Under the pieces are notes generated by a model. It was not told the origin of the DNA. It saw nothing but the letters and a program-made list of their open reading frames with translations, and searched no databases. This document shows, piece after piece, positions 54,308 through 58,516 of a stretch of DNA of 58,516 bases. A program made the translations under genes and the position numbers. This DNA comes from Verrucomicrobiales bacterium. Its GTDB lineage: Bacteria; Verrucomicrobiota; Verrucomicrobiia; Limisphaerales; UBA11320. Numbering within the stretch: the first letter of the stretch is position 1; every line of letters starts with the position of its first letter. The stretch covers positions 1 to 58,516 of the forward strand of contig JAEUHE010000022.1 in the NCBI GenBank assembly GCA_016793885.1, in the 5' to 3' direction.

Positions 54308-55204
54308 TCAAGAGGGCGAGCAGCGTTTGAGAATAATTTTCCACCCGTTTCTTTTTCCGACAGCCTCGCTCAAAATATCGAGAAGCTCAGTTTGGTCGAC
54401 CCTGGCATCGGCGATTTGCAGCTGGCTGGCAATAGCCTTCAGTTTAAGACGTCTATCTTTTGAAGATTTTGTTTGGTAGTGAATGCATCCGTAGAATTCA
54501 CAGGCGTAAGCGAAAGTTTCCCGCTTTCGAAAATCGATATCGAGGAGCCACTCCTTTTTCTTCGAGCACGGCAAACGAATGGTTTTCCGTTTACAGTTGT
54601 GAAAAATGTGCGCTGCTTCATGCACTACATAATTCGCAAATGGATTCTTAGTCTCGAAATGCCGGGTCGACACGTAGCAGATCATCTCCTCGTTAAATCC
54701 GACCGGCACCTCCGCTCTAGGAGCAAATGGCTTGCCATTGATGCTCTCCAAATAAACGTTGGCGATAATCCAGGCGGTGTGAAGATAGGACACAGCGTTT
54801 ATTGCTTGGTAGACGACATCTGCGCTCAAAAATACGATCGACCGGTCTACAACTGTGCGCACTATCTCGCGCTCGGCCTTGGGAAAGAGACCCGCGATCA
54901 TCCGATGCAGCGCATACTGTGTCGAAGGCATGAGATTTAACGTTTTCGAGTGAAACGGTTTGGGAAGACCTCTCGCTCGGCGTTTAACTTCCGCGCAGAG
55001 CGCCTGAAGCAGAAGTCGCTTATGGCAAGCCATGGACTGAATAGCATTATCCGCGTAGCCAAGTGGACACGAATCAGACTCACCCGTGTTCAGATACCGG
55101 GCGATCTCCTTTGCGACCATCGAGGAGTTGGCCGGACTTTTCTCGCTGTTGGCAACCTCTGTCATAGTCCCATTCCCGTTTTTCTGGAGTCCTAAGTAGC
55201 CCAC
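54308..55204 (-). CDS. HEAAH zinc-metallopeptidase-like protein
   Basis: 298 residues, no signal peptide. VVHEAAHIFHNCKR (about 193-206) is a zincin HExxH motif, and RKRETFAYACEFYG (about 227-240) provides a downstream Glu likely to complete the zinc site. The N-terminal half is helical with LGYADNAIQSMACHKRLLLQ. It runs into the VapC gene from above with no gap (55204/55205), so it may be co-transcribed. A mobile-element-borne metallopeptidase could be a toxin or a regulator-cleaving protease; this is inference. Confidence 0.65.
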   Translation of the reverse strand: MGYLGLQKNGNGTMTEVANSEKSPANSSMVAKEIARYLNTGESDSCPLGYADNAIQSMACHKRLLLQALCAEVKRRARGLPKPFHSKTLNLMPSTQYALHRMIAGLFPKAEREIVRTVVDRSIVFLSADVVYQAINAVSYLHTAWIIANVYLESINGKPFAPRAEVPVGFNEEMICYVSTRHFETKNPFANYVVHEAAHIFHNCKRKTIRLPCSKKKEWLLDIDFRKRETFAYACEFYGCIHYQTKSSKDRRLKLKAIASQLQIADARVDQTELLDILSEAVGKRNGWKIILKRCSPS

Positions 55205-55675
55205 TCACTGAGGTTTCGTTTTGTCGTGCTCCACCACTTTCGCTGGGCCAAGAACGCTGATGGTCTCTTTGTAGCGCCCGAAGTCAGCCTCATCGAAGGT
55301 TGAAATGCGGTCGATTCCGTGCACCTTCATCGCCGCCACAATCCTGGCATCATGGGTGTCCTTGCCGCTCACCACAAACGAAGTCACAATCTTCATCCAC
55401 TCACCAAAGATCAAAGGAGTCTCCGGAAACAACTGGAAGGCGCTCAAAATCTTTTCAATCTCAACGGCTGCTTCGCCCGGACCGAGCCCAAGTCCGTTGT
55501 TTGCCCGAGGTCTTGTGGCAACCGCCCAAAATTCAACCAGGTTTTGGGGAACCACCGCGAGGCGATCCGTGAGACGTCCGAGAATTTGAAGGGCTGAAAG
55601 CGTTATGCCGAAGAGCGGATCGGTTGGTTGGATGCTGCGGAGCAGGATATTCGTGTCTACCAGGGTCGCCATCAA
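55205..55675 (-). CDS. PIN-domain toxin, VapC-type
   Basis: 156 residues. PIN signature: LVDTNILLR (first Asp, about 6), an acidic middle (NLVEFWAVATRP), DTHDARIVAAMKVHGIDRI (conserved acidic residues, about 120-134) and STFDEADFGRY near the end. VapC proteins are Mg-dependent RNases that cleave tRNA or rRNA. It overlaps the end of the antitoxin gene as ATGA (55672-55675). Confidence 0.85.
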   Translation of the reverse strand: MMATLVDTNILLRSIQPTDPLFGITLSALQILGRLTDRLAVVPQNLVEFWAVATRPRANNGLGLGPGEAAVEIEKILSAFQLFPETPLIFGEWMKIVTSFVVSGKDTHDARIVAAMKVHGIDRISTFDEADFGRYKETISVLGPAKVVEHDKTKPQ

Positions 55676-55923
55676 TCTTCGTAGTAGGATTTCCTACTCA
55701 CCGCCTCGCTCGAAAGTGGGGGCAAACTGCGTGAGTGACTTTTAGCCCAAGCGACGAACGATTCAACCTTGGCTGCTTGGTCCTCCTGCTGGGAATGGTT
55801 GGCGCTGGTGGAGATGCCGGGAATATAAACACGAATCAGTTCATCCACCGACACGCCCTTACCCGCTGCCAGAGATTGCAATTGTTTGGCCGTCTCCGGC
55901 TTTACTTCGATTGATATTCTCAT
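55672..55923 (-). CDS. ribbon-helix-helix-type antitoxin, VapB-like
   Basis: ATG 55923 gives 83 residues: MRISIEVKPETAKQLQSLAA, then GVSVDELIRVYIPG. The N-terminal strand followed by two helices is a CopG/Arc-type RHH fold; the acidic C-terminus would wrap the toxin. It is first in the operon and overlaps vapC by 4 bases. It likely represses its own promoter. Confidence 0.8.
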   Translation of the reverse strand: MRISIEVKPETAKQLQSLAAGKGVSVDELIRVYIPGISTSANHSQQEDQAAKVESFVAWAKSHSRSLPPLSSEAVSRKSYYED

Positions 55924-56026
55924 AGAGCGCTCCAATAACCGTAGTGGCCCTAGCCAGCCTTCAGTAGGCATCATACCACAATCCAAAGAATTCCGGTAGT
56001 GGAACGTTGTCAACCCCATGCCTGGC

Positions 56027-56251
56027 TCAGGGAGGGGTGACCACCAATTTAGCCTCTCCGCTCCTAAGCATTTCCCGCATCGTCTTCATCGAGGCGATAA
56101 GCACCGGGATGCCCCTCTGATCCGCTCGGGTGCTTTGGCGGTAATGGGCAAGAGTTTTGCCGAGTTGGATGATTTGGATGTATCCCCTGTTTGTGCGCCA
56201 CAGCTGTCCAGATTCCAACACGATCTCCGTTCGGTTCGCTTTGCGTGCCAT
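56027..56251 (-). CDS. small hypothetical protein, second of a pair
   Basis: ATG 56251 gives 74 residues: MARKANRTEIVLESGQLWRT, then GYIQIIQLGKTLAHYRQ and SMKTMREMLRSGEAKLV. The short beta hairpins suggest a small SH3-like fold. It starts about 40 bases after the previous gene and is probably co-transcribed with it. No family recognised. Confidence 0.45.
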   Translation of the reverse strand: MARKANRTEIVLESGQLWRTNRGYIQIIQLGKTLAHYRQSTRADQRGIPVLIASMKTMREMLRSGEAKLVVTPP

Positions 56252-56290
56252 GCAAGACCAGCCTGACAGCGGGCCTCCGAAAGGCAACTC

Positions 56291-56668
56291 TCAAGCGACT
56301 GGTTGTGTCAGCCCATAGCGCGCTTTCACTGCCCGAAAGTCGTCAAGCTCCGCTTGGTTGGTTCCTGGGATCATTCGCATAGCACCGAGCACGTTCTCCT
56401 CAAAGCCGTTCCTCTCAGCGTCTTTGACCAGCCGCTCCACATCCTCTCGAGTGATGGGGATTTGGAAGCGGCTTAGTGTCTCCTCGATCTGGGAGATGGT
56501 CATCACCACGCCGGGATGGTCGGTAATGTTGTTGAAGTAATATGTCTCTGGGCCACGGGGGTTTGTTTTATCCTCGATCATCACGAAGAATCCGGGGTAA
56601 TTCCGTTCAAACCCGATGATCACATCGACCCCTTCCGGCACGCCATCAAAAATGGGGTATCTAGCCAT
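56291..56668 (-). CDS. hypothetical protein, 125 aa, first of a pair
   Basis: ATG 56668 gives 125 residues: MARYPIFDGVPEGVDVIIGF, then NYPGFFVMIED and NITDHPGVVMTISQIEETL. A beta N-terminal half is followed by helices (ITREDVERLVKDAERNG). It resembles small plasmid/conjugative-element proteins that I cannot name. It is divergent from the coupling-protein gene. Confidence 0.5.
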   Translation of the reverse strand: MARYPIFDGVPEGVDVIIGFERNYPGFFVMIEDKTNPRGPETYYFNNITDHPGVVMTISQIEETLSRFQIPITREDVERLVKDAERNGFEENVLGAMRMIPGTNQAELDDFRAVKARYGLTQPVA

Positions 56669-56781
56669 ACAAATCCTATCTAGCCTCGCCCCCTCAGGCT
56701 GGCAAGCGCGAACCGCACTTGTCCTTTGCCACCGCACTTGGTGAGATGGAATCAGTCACGTTCTTTGAAATGGAGGGTCCT

Positions 56782-58398
56782 ATGTCGCTGCTCGCATATC
56801 TTATGCCGATAGCTGTGCTACTCATCGTCTTAGGAAGGCTTCTCCTTCCCCGAAGATCCATTCGACTCTCCCATCTGCGGGGCGCATCCCTTCGAAACGA
56901 AAATCAAGTCACGGTAATTCTCCAGAGCACTCAGGAAAGGACTGATCCCGGCATTGCGATCGGAAAACATCGTTTCCCCTCCGAAATTGCCAATGAGCAC
57001 ATAGCCTTCGTCGGAGCAACGGGTTCCGGAAAAACCGTTATGCAGCGGCTCCTCATGCAGAGCGCCCTGCCGCTCATCGGCACGGGCCAAAATCACCGTG
57101 CGGTGATTTATGACGCCAAGCGCGACCTCTTAAGTCTCCTGGGTGGCATGAAACTAAAATGCCCGATTCATCTTCTAAACCCAATGGACTCTCGCGGGGA
57201 GGCGTGGGATACGGCAGCAGATATTACCACCGCCCCGGCAGCCCACCAGCTTGCCCGAATCCTCATCCCAGCAAACGAGAACGATCACAACCGGTTTTTC
57301 CCCGATGCTGCGAGAAGCCTGCTGGAAGCAACGTTTCTGTTTCTCATTCGTAAGCATCCCGGCAAGTGGACCCTCCGCCAAGCGCTACTCTTGGTGAGAA
57401 ACCCAAGGCATTTGGAGCAGGTCCTGGGTTCAAGCTCTGATACCCACGACCTTTTGAACCTCTTTGAATACAAACCGACTCTCCAAAGTATTATGGCAGC
57501 CGTGGTGACCTACCTCCGCCCCTACCAGTTGATAGCCGCAGCCTGGGAGCATGCACCCCGAAAACTAAGCCTCACCCAATGGATGAAGTCGGAGTCGATT
57601 CTCATTCTGGGAAACGACGAAGGAAACCGTGCTGCTGTCGATACACTCCACCGAGTGCTTTTTTACCGCATCGCGGAATTAATCTTGAGCCGCCCCGAAG
57701 GTGATGGCGGTCAGACCTGGTTTTTCCTGGACGAAATCCGCGAAGCCCAGAAATTAGATAAACTTCCCCAGCTTTTAACCCAGGGCCGCTCCAAGGGTGC
57801 CAGAGTGGTCCTGGGCTTTCAGGATATCGAAGGCCTCCGGCACGTCTACCAAGACAAGGTAGCCAATGAACTGGTCGGTCAGTGCGCTACCAAGGTTATT
57901 CTGAGACTTAATAGCCCTGAGACCGCCGCCTGGGCTTCCAGGGTCCTGGGCAAAGAGGAAGTGATGGAGAGCCGCCGAGGAACCTCAAGGCAGCTTGCTC
58001 CGTCCCTTTCCCAGACGGTAGGTCAATCCACCTCTCACGGAATCTCCCAGCGCCCCCTGGTCCTTGAGAGCGAATTAACCGAGCTCCCCAAAACATCTTT
58101 TGCTTCTGGCCTCTGCTGCTTCATCAGGCATCCACTCACCGGCTCGTTCAAAAGCGAGATCCAAGGAAAGCTCCTCCGAGAATCTCTCCTTCCCCGTGAC
58201 CCCAGCGTTGCCGACCTAGACCCCGTTCCCCCTCAAAACTGGTTTCTGTCGCCGCTCTCCCCGAAGGAGCTTGAGCTTCTCCTCAAAAAACCGCCCCGAC
58301 TTGAGGCTCCCCCGGCCATCCCATCGTCTGAGCTTTTGCCAGCTGCAAGGGAGTTCAATTTCCATGACCAAAAGTCAGAAGAGTATGACCACACCTGA
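56782..58398 (+). CDS. VirD4/TraD-type conjugative coupling protein
   Basis: ATG 56782 has a good GGAGG 5-7 bases before it and opens with MSLLAYLMPIAVLLIVLGRL, a membrane anchor; 538 residues. Walker A GATGSGKT (about 87) and Walker B WFFLDEI (about 312) lie in a RecA-like hexameric ATPase core. RFFPDAARSLLEATFLFL, then TQGRSKGARVVLGFQDIEG and GQCATKVILRLNSPETA, fit the TraD/T4CP family. Such proteins couple the relaxase-DNA complex to the type IV channel. The relaxase gene follows directly. It is shorter than TraD, with a single N-terminal hydrophobic segment. Confidence 0.85.
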   Translation: MSLLAYLMPIAVLLIVLGRLLLPRRSIRLSHLRGASLRNENQVTVILQSTQERTDPGIAIGKHRFPSEIANEHIAFVGATGSGKTVMQRLLMQSALPLIGTGQNHRAVIYDAKRDLLSLLGGMKLKCPIHLLNPMDSRGEAWDTAADITTAPAAHQLARILIPANENDHNRFFPDAARSLLEATFLFLIRKHPGKWTLRQALLLVRNPRHLEQVLGSSSDTHDLLNLFEYKPTLQSIMAAVVTYLRPYQLIAAAWEHAPRKLSLTQWMKSESILILGNDEGNRAAVDTLHRVLFYRIAELILSRPEGDGGQTWFFLDEIREAQKLDKLPQLLTQGRSKGARVVLGFQDIEGLRHVYQDKVANELVGQCATKVILRLNSPETAAWASRVLGKEEVMESRRGTSRQLAPSLSQTVGQSTSHGISQRPLVLESELTELPKTSFASGLCCFIRHPLTGSFKSEIQGKLLRESLLPRDPSVADLDPVPPQNWFLSPLSPKELELLLKKPPRLEAPPAIPSSELLPAAREFNFHDQKSEEYDHT

Positions 58399-58433
58399 CG
58401 CACTAAACCGCGTTCTATTTTTATGAGCCTAAA

Positions 58434-58516
58434 ATGCTCTCGATTTCGGACCCGATCCGAGCAGGAAACGGAGAGTATTATCTCTCCCTGGCAGCGACGG
58501 ATGACTACTACCTGAA
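58434..58516 (+). CDS. MobF (TrwC/TraI)-type conjugative relaxase, 3' end outside window
   Basis: Only the first 27 codons are inside the window: MLSISDPIRAGNGEYYLSLA, then ATDDYYL. M-L-S-I at the start, a Gly-rich turn, Y-Y-L and the D-D-Y-Y-L motif match the N-terminus of MobF relaxases (TrwC, TraI), whose tyrosines nick the transfer origin. It lies 36 bases after the coupling protein gene, the usual neighbour. Too short for certainty, but the combination is distinctive. Confidence 0.65.
   Translation, partial: MLSISDPIRAGNGEYYLSLAATDDYYL

Noticed and set aside
58364-58426. 20-codon peptide between coupling protein and relaxase
   Set aside because: Too short, overlaps the coupling protein end, and shows no ribosome binding site or familiar pattern.
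1-58516. CRISPR arrays
   Set aside because: No series of short direct repeats with regular spacers was seen on either strand.

Overview
The window is a GC-rich bacterial chromosome segment that reads like a member of the Verrucomicrobia (Pedosphaera/Limisphaerales type) or a close PVC relative. Pointers are the large secreted mosaics of PKD, CBM6-like, PA14, Ig-like and FG-GAP/ASPIC-UnbV modules, the dense palindromic intergenic repeats, and a tyrosine recombinase of the type that lacks the box-I arginine. This assignment is inference from gene style; no rRNA or marker gene is present.

Layout. (1) 1-5984 looks like the end of an integrated element: a BNR/YCF48-type protein (5' cut), an unknown protein, a dead transposase fragment, a secreted Ig/InlB-repeat protein and, at 5934-5984, the 3' half of a tRNA-Thr(CGT) gene, the classic scar of integration into a tRNA. 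(2) 6000-42300 is ordinary chromosome: AlkD glycosylase, a GIY-YIG-like protein, secreted Ig-like and SGNH hydrolase genes, a 2253-residue secreted mosaic with an apparent toxin-type adenylyl cyclase-like domain, a metallopeptidase/ATP-grasp pair, a PRC-barrel/BON protein, a cardiolipin synthase-like enzyme, a ClpB-like AAA+ protein fused to a release-factor fold, DUF2306-rpiA, SRPBCC, DUF1737, a PocR/AraC regulator, a trypsin-like protease, a c'-like cytochrome, a PA14/Ig protein, and two convergent FG-GAP proteins, one in an operon with an Rrf2 regulator. (3) 42400-58516 is an accessory region with lower GC and many small genes. It holds an integrase with a nested palindrome upstream, a three-gene operon (BadF/NAGK-type ASKHA kinase, unknown 668-residue protein, AAA+ ATPase), transposase and antitoxin-like relics, a XerC-like recombinase, a membrane-GAF protein with a small partner, an AbiEii-like nucleotidyltransferase with a small partner, an HEAAH metallopeptidase, VapBC-like genes, a pair of unknown small genes, a VirD4/TraD-type coupling protein and the first codons of a MobF (TrwC/TraI) relaxase. 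This is the mobilisation end of an integrative conjugative element or integrated plasmid carrying defence-like cargo.

Candidates for undescribed biology are the kinase/unknown/AAA+ operon (43660-48406), the membrane-GAF plus small-protein pair (51260-52542), the ClpB-release-factor fusion (23634-27164) and the cyclase-like domain hidden in the giant secreted protein (about 13650-14430). All functional statements rest on motifs read by eye; no database search was run.
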